DNA of 64,000 nucleotides from Allobosea sp. BK604. Lineage in GTDB: Bacteria > Pseudomonadota > Alphaproteobacteria > Rhizobiales > Beijerinckiaceae. The translations under genes were made by a program, and so were the position numbers. The notes beneath the pieces are model-generated. The model ran no database searches and had not been told where the DNA came from. It saw nothing but the letters and a program-made list of their open reading frames with translations. Location of the stretch: positions 181,717 through 245,716 of the forward strand of contig NZ_SLZF01000013.1 of assembly GCF_004341515.1 (NCBI RefSeq), in the 5' to 3' direction. Positions 16,645 through 25,087 of this stretch are shown here, piece by piece. Numbering within the stretch: position 1 is the first letter of the stretch; each line of letters begins with the position of its first letter.

Positions 16645-17361
16645 GTGAAAGCTGTCATTCAAGCAGGCGGCAGGGGCACACGGCTGATGCCTTACACCTC
16701 CGTCCTTCCGAAACCTCTCATGCCGATCGGCGCGCGGCCGGTTCTGGAGCTTCTGCTGCAGTGGCTCCGACGGAACAACGTGGAAGACGTCTACATTACC
16801 ACCGGATATCTCGGGCACCTGATCAGGAGTTTCTGTAGCGATGGACAACAATGGGGCATCAACATCAAGTATACCCAAGAAATAGAGCCGCTCGGGACCG
16901 TCGGGCCGCTCACCCTTTTGCGCGAAGCCCTGGACGATACGTTCCTGATGTTGAACGGCGACATCCTCACGGATCTCAGCCTGCATGCGCTCGCCATGAC
17001 CCACCGAAATCACGGCGCCCCTCTGACGATCGCCACGACCACCCGCTCCACCCGGATGGATTTCGGAATCATCGAAGATCAGGATGGTACCGTCACGAAG
17101 TTCACAGAAAAACCTACGCTTTCGAACTGCGTCAGCATGGGTGTATACTGTATGGAGCCCGAAGTTATTAAATATATCCCGTCAGGAATAGCCTTTGGCC
17201 TCGATGATCTAGCCCATTGCCTGCTGGACAAGGGCGTGCCGATCCATGTCTACAAACATGCGGGGCTCTGGCTCGACGTCGGCCGGGTCGAAGATTTTCA
17301 TAGCGCCCAGGAAATCAAGTGGGAGGAGCGGGCGCCGTCCATTGTCGCGATGTCGGCCTAG
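16645..17361 (+). CDS. NDP-sugar pyrophosphorylase (nucleotidyltransferase)
   Basis: The 238-aa protein starts VKAVIQAGGRGTRL, the NTP-binding loop of sugar-phosphate nucleotidyltransferases, followed by PKPLMPIGARPVLELLL, the LMLNGDILTDL metal loop, GTVGPL and FTEKPT. It couples a sugar-1-phosphate to a nucleotide, and sugar and base specificity cannot be read. The GTG start is supported by the SD at 16634-16640, and it removes a 21-codon N-terminal stretch unlike the family. It heads a plus-strand cassette with DegT aminotransferase, sugar transferase, LegB-like dehydratase and export protein, and is divergent from the Wzc-like gene. Confidence 0.88.
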   Translation: MKAVIQAGGRGTRLMPYTSVLPKPLMPIGARPVLELLLQWLRRNNVEDVYITTGYLGHLIRSFCSDGQQWGINIKYTQEIEPLGTVGPLTLLREALDDTFLMLNGDILTDLSLHALAMTHRNHGAPLTIATTTRSTRMDFGIIEDQDGTVTKFTEKPTLSNCVSMGVYCMEPEVIKYIPSGIAFGLDDLAHCLLDKGVPIHVYKHAGLWLDVGRVEDFHSAQEIKWEERAPSIVAMSA

Positions 17362-17411
17362 CCGTCCTCGCGGCTGCCGCGAGCCGGTCTGCCAAAAAGC
17401 GAGGTCATTCC

Positions 17412-18578
17412 ATGTTGCTTGTCTCGGAACCTACGCTCGGATCGGAAGAGAAAGCTGCCCTGGCGGAGGTCATCGACAGCGGCTGGATCACGATGGGTGA
17501 CAGGGTCAACGCCTTCGAGCGGGCGTTCGCCGAGGCCCACGGTGCCGACGATGCCGTTGCGGTGAGCTCGTGCACGGCCGGCCTGCATTTGATCCTGCAT
17601 GCACTTGGGATCGGTCCGGGCGACGAGGTGCTCGTCCCCGCGCTGACCTTCGTCGCGACTGCGAGTTGCGTCCTCTACGTCGGAGCGAAGCCGGTTTTCG
17701 TCGATATCGCGTCGACGGACACGCCGCTGATGTGCCTGGAGGATGCGGCCGCGAAGTGCACCGGCCGTACCAAGGCGATCATCCTGGTTCACTTCGCCGG
17801 CTACCTCATCGATCCCAAGCCATGGCAGGCGTTCGCGGCGGAACGTGGCTTGCTGATCGTCGAGGACGCGGCGCATGCAACCGTGCTCCCGGGGGTCGGC
17901 ACCCTCGGTGTGGCGGCCGCCTTCAGCTTCTACGGCAACAAGAACATGACCACGGCGGAGGGTGGAGCGATCCTGGCCGGCGATGAGAAGCTCCGCGACG
18001 GAATTCGACGGGCACGCGGCCACGGGCTGACCAGCGGCACGTTTCAAAGACGATCCGGCAAGAGCCCGATCTATGACGTGACGATGCTGGGCTTCAACTA
18101 TCGGATGGACGAATTGAGGGCAGCGATCGGCCTCGTTCAACTCGGTCACGTTCACCGGTGGAACGCGAAGCGAAAAGACCTTGCGCAGCTCTATCGGCGC
18201 TCAATCGAAGCCCGGTGCCCCATGGTGACCGTGCCGTTCGAAGCCGGACGGGCCTCGGTGCACCATATCATGCCGGTTTTGCTGCCGCTGTCGGCGGAAC
18301 GGCAGACTGTCATCGATCGTCTGCGCGAGGCCGGGATCCAGACGACCATCCATTATCCGCCGACGCATCGTCTCTCCTTCTACCGGGATCTCTACCCGAA
18401 CGTGTCGCTACCCAAGACCGAGGATTTTGCAGCTCGCGAACTCACGTTGCCTCTGCATCCACGTCTGGAAGCCGCGGATGTCGAGACCGTTACGCGCTGT
18501 CTCGCGGAAGCTTTGGGGGCAGAGCCGGGATTTGCCGCAGCAGCCACGCTTCAGAGCCTCCATGCTGCGTCGCCATAG
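17412..18578 (+). CDS. DegT/DnrJ/EryC1/StrS-family PLP aminotransferase
   Basis: The family start is MLLVSEPTLGSEEKAALAEVIDSGWIT, so the ATG at 17412 is used although the frame is open to 17319. Motifs are SSCTAGLHLILHALGIGPGDEV, VEDAAHA, and the PLP-lysine segment FSFYGNKNMTTAEGG. The C-terminal half has GFNYRMDELRAAIGL and TTIHYPPTH. It would transfer an amino group to a 4-keto (or 3-keto) nucleotide sugar, most simply the product of the LegB-like dehydratase two genes downstream. It lies 51 bp after the nucleotidyltransferase. No acetyltransferase is seen in this cassette to finish an N-acetylated diaminosugar. Confidence 0.9.
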   Translation: MLLVSEPTLGSEEKAALAEVIDSGWITMGDRVNAFERAFAEAHGADDAVAVSSCTAGLHLILHALGIGPGDEVLVPALTFVATASCVLYVGAKPVFVDIASTDTPLMCLEDAAAKCTGRTKAIILVHFAGYLIDPKPWQAFAAERGLLIVEDAAHATVLPGVGTLGVAAAFSFYGNKNMTTAEGGAILAGDEKLRDGIRRARGHGLTSGTFQRRSGKSPIYDVTMLGFNYRMDELRAAIGLVQLGHVHRWNAKRKDLAQLYRRSIEARCPMVTVPFEAGRASVHHIMPVLLPLSAERQTVIDRLREAGIQTTIHYPPTHRLSFYRDLYPNVSLPKTEDFAARELTLPLHPRLEAADVETVTRCLAEALGAEPGFAAAATLQSLHAASP

Positions 18579-18604
18579 ATCTTGTCCGTGAGGGGGTCGT
18601 CGCC

Positions 18605-19354
18605 ATGATCGTAACGAACTTGTTCGACGACGAAGGCGCAGGGGCTATGGCGGAACGTGTGCGCCGCGCGCTCGACATCTGCCTGGTCTGTGTGCTCGTG
18701 CTGCTTATCGGGCCGCTCTTGCTGCTGATCGCTGCCGCGGTGTGGCTCGAATCCGGACGGCCGATCCTGTTTTGCCAGGCTCGGATCGGCAAAGGCGGCA
18801 GACATTTCTGCATGTACAAGTTCAGAAAATTTCATGCCGACGCGGGGAACGCGGGCAGCCCCCTGACGCTCAAGAACGATCCGCGGCTCACGCTTGTCGG
18901 AAGCATTCTCGCGGCGACGAAATTCGACGAGTTGCCTCAGCTCTGGAACGTGCTGAGAGGCGATATGTCTATCGTTGGGCCGCGTCCAGAAAGTCTGGCC
19001 TTCGCCGATTGCTTTCAGAACGGCTGGGAGGAATTGTTGAGATTTAAGCCAGGTTTGCTCGGCCCTTGCCAAATCATATTTCGAAATGAAACCGACGTGT
19101 TTCCGGGCGATGTAGCGCCAGATGTCTTCTATAGGACTGTTCTCTTTCCAATGAAGGCTTGTATCGATCTGGAATATTTCAATAGCAGGACATTGGCGGC
19201 GGATTTCATCATCATGTTGCGGGGCGCTCTGGCGGTGGTCGGCTACATTCCCGACCGCATCGGCCAGGTCGCTATCAAGCTGGAGCCGCAGGTCCGGGTC
19301 GCGAGCGCGGGTGCCAGCCGGCCCTCCGTCTCGCGAGGAAGGCTCGCGCCATGA
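18605..19354 (+). CDS. Initiating sugar-phosphate transferase (PglC/WcaJ-type)
   Basis: This 249-aa protein has one N-terminal hydrophobic hairpin (ALDICLVCVLVLLIGPLLLL, residues about 22-45) and the bacterial sugar transferase domain. Visible motifs are RIGKGGRHFCMYKFRKF, the catalytic LTLVGSILAATKFDELPQLW region with the conserved acidic residue, and GDMSIVGPRPE. It moves a sugar phosphate from a nucleotide sugar to undecaprenyl phosphate, starting each repeat unit. The short single-helix form resembles PglC, which uses UDP-diacetylbacillosamine. The start is the ATG at 18605; the longer open frame overlaps the aminotransferase. It shares ATGA with the next gene. Confidence 0.88.
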   Translation: MIVTNLFDDEGAGAMAERVRRALDICLVCVLVLLIGPLLLLIAAAVWLESGRPILFCQARIGKGGRHFCMYKFRKFHADAGNAGSPLTLKNDPRLTLVGSILAATKFDELPQLWNVLRGDMSIVGPRPESLAFADCFQNGWEELLRFKPGLLGPCQIIFRNETDVFPGDVAPDVFYRTVLFPMKACIDLEYFNSRTLAADFIIMLRGALAVVGYIPDRIGQVAIKLEPQVRVASAGASRPSVSRGRLAP

Positions 19355-20358
19355 ACTATGACGGCGTGAATGTCCTGGTCACCGGGGCCGACGGGTTCAT
19401 CGGCTCGCATCTGACCGAGGCCCTTGCAGGCCAAGGAGCCAAAGTCACCGCGCTGACCCTCTACAACTCCTTCGACAGCAACGGTTGGCTTGACGAGGTG
19501 CCGATTGGTGCGGGGGGTAGAATAGATCTCGTGCGCGGTGATGTTCGAGATGCGGCCTTCGTCGGGCGGATCATGCCGGGCCAAGACATCGTCTTCCATC
19601 TCGCGGCGCTGATCGCCATTCCACATTCCTATGCGGCGGCACAGACCTATGTCGAGACGAACGTTCTGGGCACGCTGAACGTGCTGGAGGCCGCCCGCCG
19701 TTTGGGAACGGAACGCATCGTTCACACTTCGACGAGCGAAGTTTACGGCACGGCGCTCAGGATGCCGATCTCGGAGGACCACCCGCTACAGGGGCAGTCG
19801 CCCTATTCGGCCTCCAAGATCGGAGCCGACATGATGGCCGAGGCCTTCGCGCGGTCGTTCGGCTTACCAGTCGTAACGCTGCGTCCCTTTAATACCTTCG
19901 GCCCGCGTCAAAGCGAGCGTGCGCTCATATCGACGCTCATCCGGCAAGCGCTCGATCCGAGTTGCGAGGCTGTGAGGGTCGGAGATACGACGCCGGTGCG
20001 AGACCTCACCTATGTCGAAGACACGGTACGTGCCTTTCTGACCGCGGGCCTCGCGACGAACCTCGAATTCGGGCGGGCTTACAACGCGGGTAGCCAGAAG
20101 GCTGTGACGGTGGCCCAGGTTATCGATCTCGTCCTTGAACTGTGTGGAAGCTCAAAGGCTGTGGAGCAGGAAAGCATCCGCATGCGCCCGGTGAACTCGG
20201 AGGTGCGCGCTCTCCTGGCCGATAGCAGCCGCTTCGCGGCCGCCACAGGCTGGGGTGCGCGGGTCAGCCTGCGCGAGGGCCTCGACCGGACGATCGCGTG
20301 GTGGCGCGGTCGTCTGGCGGCCGGGCAAGTGCGCCAGCACAGCCATTTCATGACGTGA
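19351..20358 (+). CDS. NAD-dependent 4,6-dehydratase, LegB-like (extended SDR)
   Basis: The 335-aa protein resembles LegB dehydratases closely: VLVTGADGFIGSHLTEAL, ALTLYNSFDSNGWLDEV, VFHLAALIAIPHSY, HTSTSEVYGTA, PLQGQSPYSASKIGADMMAE (YSASK pair) and RPFNTFGPRQSERALISTLI. LegB converts UDP-GlcNAc to a 4-keto-6-deoxy sugar on the route to legionaminic acid and related diaminosugars. With the DegT aminotransferase and the PglC-like transferase it suggests that an amino-deoxy sugar begins the repeat unit. It overlaps the sugar transferase by 4 bp and precedes the export gene by 9 bp. Confidence 0.88.
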   Translation: MNYDGVNVLVTGADGFIGSHLTEALAGQGAKVTALTLYNSFDSNGWLDEVPIGAGGRIDLVRGDVRDAAFVGRIMPGQDIVFHLAALIAIPHSYAAAQTYVETNVLGTLNVLEAARRLGTERIVHTSTSEVYGTALRMPISEDHPLQGQSPYSASKIGADMMAEAFARSFGLPVVTLRPFNTFGPRQSERALISTLIRQALDPSCEAVRVGDTTPVRDLTYVEDTVRAFLTAGLATNLEFGRAYNAGSQKAVTVAQVIDLVLELCGSSKAVEQESIRMRPVNSEVRALLADSSRFAAATGWGARVSLREGLDRTIAWWRGRLAAGQVRQHSHFMT

Positions 20359-20367
20359 GCGGAGTGG

Positions 20368-21705
20368 ATGTCAGGCGGGGCCCGGAAGGCCATGCTCCGA
20401 CGTCCGCTCCTCACGCAAACCGGGGCAATTCGCATGAGGCGTCGACATATACCCGGCGGCAGAACTGGAGTGCTCCTGACCGCAATCGTGCTGGCGCTGC
20501 TCGGCGCGCTCGTTCCCTGCCGGGCGGAGTATCGGCTTTCCCCCGGCGACATTATCGAGCTCGCGGTTGCCGGCTTGCCGGACCTGAAACAGCGCGCTCC
20601 AATCCAGCTCGACGGTACGATCACGATTCCGATGGTCGGCACCATCGTCGCGGCTGGTTCTACGTCGACGGACGTCCAGGCTCGGGTCGAGATGGCACTT
20701 GCCACGAAAGTCCTTCGCCAGAGAACGCCCGACGGGCGCGACCGCATCGTGCTGATCCAGCCTGGCGACGTGTCCGTGGCGGTCGTCGAATACAGGCCGA
20801 TCTATGTGAACGGCGACGTCTTGCAACCAGGCCAGCACCCCTATCGACCGCAGATGACCGTCAGACACGCGATTGCCCTCTCCGGCGGGGTCAGTACGGT
20901 CCGGGGGCGCTCGGCGACGATGGGTGTGGAGGTGGTAGAGGCCGACCGGGAGTATCGTGCCACCGTCCTTGCCTTGGCCAAGGAACACGTTCACGCGTGG
21001 CGGCTTACGGCGGAGCTCGAAGGATCGGAGGACATCAAGGAACAACGGCTGGCGGATGCTCCCGTACCGGCGGCGACATTGAGCGAGTATCTGCGGACGG
21101 AAGCCAGCTACCTGAACATCCGGCTGCTCGAGTACAAAAACGAGAAGGTTCATCTGCAGAACGCGGCGCGCCTGGCCGACGAGCAGATTGGAACGCTGAC
21201 GACCCAGGAGAAGCAGGAGGCCCAGGGCCTTCAGACCGACATTGACGAGTTGGACCGGGTCAACAAGCTCTTTGGCTCGGGCAGCCTTGTCAGCCCGCGC
21301 GTGACGGAGAGCCGAAGGGCTGTTTTGCTGTCGTCGACCCGCCACCTCCAGACGACAGCGACTTTGAGCCAGGTGAAACAGCAGCGGGACGAGTTCCTGT
21401 TCCGCCTGGAAAAGCTCGACACGCAGCGCCGCCTCGAGGTTCTGCGGGAGACGAGCGAGTCGCAAGTGCGAATCGCCGAGCTGAGAACGAGGCTCGAGGC
21501 GGCGGCTCAGAAGTTACAGGTCTTCGGGCGACTGGCATCCGCGGATGCTGCCGGCAGTGGAGTCCGCCCGGCTATCACGATCATCCGCAAGAGCGGGGAC
21601 GGATGGGATCGTCTTTCCGTGTCGGAAGATGCCGACCTGTTGCCGGGCGATGCGATCGAGGTTGTCGCTCGCCCCGATCTGCTCACGACTGCGGCAGGGC
21701 AATGA
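20368..21705 (+). CDS. Polysaccharide export protein (Wza/ExoF/GumB family, SLBB)
   Basis: The 445-aa product has a signal sequence (hydrophobic stretch TGVLLTAIVLALLGALVPCRA, residues about 33-53), then the poly_export domain beginning EYRLSPGDIIELAVAGLPDL, an SLBB-like IYVNGDVLQPGQHPYRPQMTV, and a long alpha-helical coiled coil (about residues 205-395), as in ExoF. There is no obvious lipobox. It should form or gate the outer-membrane exit for the polymer with the Wzc-like co-polymerase. A GGAG lies just before the ATG at 20368, but the ATG at 20434 would place the signal peptide at the very N-terminus and is a fair alternative. It is the last gene of the plus-strand cassette. Confidence 0.87.
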   Translation: MSGGARKAMLRRPLLTQTGAIRMRRRHIPGGRTGVLLTAIVLALLGALVPCRAEYRLSPGDIIELAVAGLPDLKQRAPIQLDGTITIPMVGTIVAAGSTSTDVQARVEMALATKVLRQRTPDGRDRIVLIQPGDVSVAVVEYRPIYVNGDVLQPGQHPYRPQMTVRHAIALSGGVSTVRGRSATMGVEVVEADREYRATVLALAKEHVHAWRLTAELEGSEDIKEQRLADAPVPAATLSEYLRTEASYLNIRLLEYKNEKVHLQNAARLADEQIGTLTTQEKQEAQGLQTDIDELDRVNKLFGSGSLVSPRVTESRRAVLLSSTRHLQTTATLSQVKQQRDEFLFRLEKLDTQRRLEVLRETSESQVRIAELRTRLEAAAQKLQVFGRLASADAAGSGVRPAITIIRKSGDGWDRLSVSEDADLLPGDAIEVVARPDLLTTAAGQ

Positions 21706-21848
21706 GTCCCTTTGTCCCAGAATCGGCAGGCCCTGGGAGCCTTCCGTCACCCCTTCCATTAATGAAACCACCACGTGCAGCGCATGAAAAATGCGTTAAA
21801 AAAATGTGTGGAACTAACGTATCTTGCTGTCAGTTTGGGGGGTGTTCC

Positions 21849-22613
21849 ATGCGGAGCCTCGCCATGACCGACAATCAGATCACCGGGCCCGAGGATACCG
21901 CTGCTTACATTTCCAGGTTCGATCAACGGTGTCGCCTGGAAGCGCTCGAGAGAGAAAACAGGGAACTGCTGCACAGGCTGCAGAATTACCCGGCGCTCGT
22001 CCTCTCCGTGATCAGCCTCACGGCCGAAAGCAGCGAGAGCGTCGAGCATTTTCGCGGCGCCCTCGAAGGCCGAATTCGCGCTATTTCGGTGGGCGCGTCG
22101 ATTGACAGGGAAGCGGACGGCAATTGCTCGCTCGAGCGTCTTGTCAAAGCCGCGCTCGCCCCGTTTTGCCGTGCTGACCAATTCACCGCAGTCGGCCCCT
22201 CCGTCAGGCTTCTGCGGACGCACGCGGAAGATTTCACTCTTATTCTGCATGAACTCGCGACCAACGCGGTCAAACACGGGGCCTTAAGTAACCGCGGGGC
22301 CTTGAACTGCCCGAGCGGACGGGTGCGGGTGACATGGAGCGTTCGGACGATGAAAAACGCGCCGGCGCGTCTCCGCCTGCAGTGGCTGGAGCGCGGCGGC
22401 CCGGCCGTCAATCCCACCCCCAGACGGGGCTTTGGCACGACGATCCTGTGCGATGGGGGGAAGGCCATAACGAACGACGACGCGCGCCTCATCTTTGAGC
22501 CTGCTGGGTTACGCTATGTGGTAACTACATCGTTGGATCGAGATGCCAGTTGGGCGAGTCGATCTGCGAAACCAAAACATCCCCGAATGGCGATGCGGCC
22601 GGTGGCCCAATAG
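21849..22613 (+). CDS. Orphan HWE-type histidine kinase without sensor domain
   Basis: About 254 aa containing little more than a kinase core. The phosphoacceptor helix reads ELLHRLQNYPALVLSVISL, the N-box LILHELATNAVKHGALS is that of the HWE/HisKA_2 families, and a G-box-like GFGTTIL follows. No PAS, GAF, receiver or membrane segment is visible, so any signal must come from a partner. The open frame continues upstream to 21603, but coding character begins near the ATG at 21849, which has a G-rich run (GGGGGG) before it. An in-frame ATG at 21864 is also possible. It lies 143 bp after the export gene on the same strand. No cognate receiver is adjacent. Confidence 0.8.
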   Translation: MRSLAMTDNQITGPEDTAAYISRFDQRCRLEALERENRELLHRLQNYPALVLSVISLTAESSESVEHFRGALEGRIRAISVGASIDREADGNCSLERLVKAALAPFCRADQFTAVGPSVRLLRTHAEDFTLILHELATNAVKHGALSNRGALNCPSGRVRVTWSVRTMKNAPARLRLQWLERGGPAVNPTPRRGFGTTILCDGGKAITNDDARLIFEPAGLRYVVTTSLDRDASWASRSAKPKHPRMAMRPVAQ

Positions 22614-22934
22614 AATGAGGCGCTGGTAGCCGCTGGTGCTTTTAGCCGGCATTCCGTCTTCCATGGCGCGTCCCTGCAGGCAAGTGCGCGAGGCAAGCGG
22701 ACCTATCGCTGTGGGAAACGATCGCTGTCGTCATTTTGTCGGCATGTTGCGACGCAGCGCAGCCTTCGTGAGCGCCTGCTTCACCAGGGTGTAAGGCCGC
22801 GCGGCACCTATTGTCCCCCGTCAAGTATGAACCATGGCGGAGCGCTAGAATTCTCCTGCCGACATGCGCTGGCCCGGGCTGAAGCTCGACACGCCTCTGG
22901 AGCGCGATATCGCAATTCGAGGTTGATCGAGCAG
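22614..22934. other. Intergenic stretch, nothing recognised
   Basis: About 320 bp between the HWE kinase and the methyltransferase. An open frame in phase with the methyltransferase reaches back to an ATG at 22827 but does not look coding. I see no repeat or clear terminator. Confidence 0.4.
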
Positions 22935-23816
22935 ATGATGCACCTTCTCAAACAATCAGCCGAGACCATACTTCCACGCCGTGTTTTCGGGGCTCTCCAG
23001 ATCCGACGCGAACGCCTCCGTCTGGCAAAGATCTCGGGGGAGGCGTTCGATGCCGAGCGGCTCGGAACAATCACGAGCAGCGCACTCGCGCAGGCTCTCC
23101 ACAGTTCGTCGATATCAACGGGATGGCTGCGAGATGAAGACCAGATCTCCGACGTCATGCCGTTCGCGGATATCGATGGCGGCATATGCCCCGGGGAGCG
23201 TCGCGCCCTCTATCAGCTGGTTGCGTCGCTCAAGCCAGCAAGAGTGCTCGAGATCGGCACCCATATCGGCGCGTCGACCTTGGCGATCGCCCGCTCACTC
23301 GCAACTCATTCCGGCCCTGGCGCGCACCTGACCACGGTCGACATCGTGGATGTCAACGATCCAACACACGGGGCCTTTGCGCGTCTCGGACTCGCTTCTC
23401 CTCGCGAGAACCTCATGCGTGCCGGATTGTCCGATCGGGTGACGTTCATCGCAAAGCCTTCATCGGAGTACCTTCGGGAAACCGACGACAGGTTCGACCT
23501 GATTTTCCTCGACGGCGATCACGCCGCCCCTGCTGTCTATCGCGAGTTTGCCCAGGCCCTGAACTGCCTGACCCCGAACGGCGCCATTCTGCTCCACGAT
23601 TTCTACCCTGACGGCCGGCCCCTCTATCCAAATGGGTCGATCGAGCCCGGCCCTGTGGTCGCGGCCGAGCGGATCACGGCAGAGTGCAGGGGTATCGGAT
23701 TTCTGCCTCTCGGTGAGCTGCCCTGGGAATCCAAGCAAGGCGTACGCACGACATCGCTGGCATTCGCGACGAACTGCGTCGGCGCGGTCCGGCGCGGCGG
23801 TATGCAGGTCCACTGA
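22935..23816 (+). CDS. Class I SAM-dependent methyltransferase (Methyltransf_24 type)
   Basis: The core has PARVLEIGTHIGASTLAIARSL (SAM-binding motif I), HLTTVDIVDVND (motif II acidic residue), RFDLIFLDGDHAAPAVYREF and NGAILLHDFYP. This is the layout of cephalosporin-hydroxylase/Methyltransf_24 enzymes common in glycan and O-antigen loci, where they O-methylate sugars. The substrate is unknown. Coding potential is convincing from the Met pair at 22935/22938. The upstream ATG at 22827 would add 36 residues of poor quality. It ends 4 bp before a RIME-like repeat, beyond which a glycosyltransferase follows on the same strand. Confidence 0.75.
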   Translation: MMHLLKQSAETILPRRVFGALQIRRERLRLAKISGEAFDAERLGTITSSALAQALHSSSISTGWLRDEDQISDVMPFADIDGGICPGERRALYQLVASLKPARVLEIGTHIGASTLAIARSLATHSGPGAHLTTVDIVDVNDPTHGAFARLGLASPRENLMRAGLSDRVTFIAKPSSEYLRETDDRFDLIFLDGDHAAPAVYREFAQALNCLTPNGAILLHDFYPDGRPLYPNGSIEPGPVVAAERITAECRGIGFLPLGELPWESKQGVRTTSLAFATNCVGAVRRGGMQVH

Positions 23817-23820
23817 TCGA

Positions 23821-23927
23821 CTAGAGCATTTCCACGTTTCCTTGAAACGCGATAATTCTCTAAGTATTTGTTTTATCGCATTTTCTTCACGCGAGCCGGT
23901 GACCCACTTCGCTCGAAAATGCTCTAG
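23821..23927 (-). repeat. RIME-like 106-bp palindromic element, copy D
   Basis: Inverted copy with CTAGAGCATTTCC at left and AAAATGCTCTAG at right, so both terminal CTAGAGCATTT sequences are intact. It lies between the methyltransferase and the glycosyltransferase. Confidence 0.9.
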
Positions 23928-23942
23928 GACGGGAGCACCCGT

Positions 23943-25031
23943 ATGTCATCGATCGCAGCCTCGGATCTTCGGACTGAGACGAGGAAGCATCCATTTTTGT
24001 CGACGCTATGGTTCCCGGGATGGGAAGGCCGGGTCGGCGCGCTGCAGCTGCCCTATCCCCGATCTGGACCTCACGCTCTCCACAAGGAGCTGATCACTCT
24101 GGCGAGGATCCTGCGCGCTGCCCGCCACGCCCGGATTCTCATCCTGAACAGCTCGTCAGGCGTCATCTACCCGGACCTTCTTGCCTGCATGATCCTTGGC
24201 TTCCTTCCTCGGCGATACCGACCGGCGCTGATGCTCGTCGGCGAGATGTGGGAGCCGAACACCGGGCTCAGGGGGCTCATTGAAAGGCTCGCGGTTCGTC
24301 TCGTGGACAGGGCAGTGGATCGCTACGTGGTCTACTCCAGGGACGACAAAGAGGCGTTCTGCGCCTTGTGGGGCATCGACCCGGACAAGGTCGGGATAGC
24401 CTTGTGCTACTATCACCTGTCCGCGCAGGAGCTCGAAGGACCGGCCCCTCCGAACGGAGGACATATCTTCGCCGGCGGGGATAGCGGACGCGATTATGCG
24501 CCTCTGGTCGAGGCCGCGCGCCTGTTTCCGGAGACGCGGTTCATCCTGGCAACGGCCTGGACGAGTTCGAAACCCGTGCCGCCGAATGTCGACATCGTCC
24601 TCGCCAAACGCACCCGTACATCGCACGCCGAGTTTATTCGTCTGCTCCGCACGGCACGCGCCAGCATTGTTCCCCTCCGGCAGGGAATGAAGCGCTCGAT
24701 CGGGCAGCAGACCTACCTCAACAGCATGTACCTGGGTAAGCCCACCGTGGTGGCGCGCGCGCTGGGGATCTCGGACCACATCGAGGACGGCGAGCATGCG
24801 CTCGTCGTGGATGGGACGACCCCTGGATATGTCGGCGCGCTCACGTGGCTGCTTGCCCCGCAAAACCAGGAGAGCGCCGCGGCGATGGCGGAGCGGGGAC
24901 GCGTCAGGGCCGCCTCGTTCACCTCCGACCGACTTGCCGCAGACCTGTTCCGTCAGGCGGAACTGGTTCTGCACAAATATTCGCTTTCGCAAAGTTGCGC
25001 GCCGGATAGTGCTGATCGAGTCGAGCGCTGA
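23943..25031 (+). CDS. Glycosyltransferase, GT-B fold (GT4-like)
   Basis: The 362-aa protein lacks a signal peptide. The C-terminal half has the nucleotide-sugar site layout of GT4 enzymes: GGHIFAGGDSGRDYAPLVEAA, RASIVPLRQGMKRSIGQQTYLNSM (where GT4 proteins have the acidic/Gly loop) and GKPTVVARALGISDHIEDGEHALVV. The usual E-x7-E is altered, so the match is to the fold more than to a defined family. It would add one sugar of the repeat unit at the inner membrane. GGGAG lies about 9 bp before the ATG. It converges with the second PL9-type lyase gene. Confidence 0.78.
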   Translation: MSSIAASDLRTETRKHPFLSTLWFPGWEGRVGALQLPYPRSGPHALHKELITLARILRAARHARILILNSSSGVIYPDLLACMILGFLPRRYRPALMLVGEMWEPNTGLRGLIERLAVRLVDRAVDRYVVYSRDDKEAFCALWGIDPDKVGIALCYYHLSAQELEGPAPPNGGHIFAGGDSGRDYAPLVEAARLFPETRFILATAWTSSKPVPPNVDIVLAKRTRTSHAEFIRLLRTARASIVPLRQGMKRSIGQQTYLNSMYLGKPTVVARALGISDHIEDGEHALVVDGTTPGYVGALTWLLAPQNQESAAAMAERGRVRAASFTSDRLAADLFRQAELVLHKYSLSQSCAPDSADRVER

Positions 25032-25087
25032 TGCCCAACCAGAAGACCGGCGCGAGTCGGGCACGAAAGGCCCTCTTCCAAGGTAGC

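Noticed and set aside
21779..21803. CGCAT-GAAAA-ATGCG hairpin followed by an A-run after the export gene, as a terminator
   Set aside because: The run after the stem is A, not T, on the plus strand, and on the minus strand no gene ends there.
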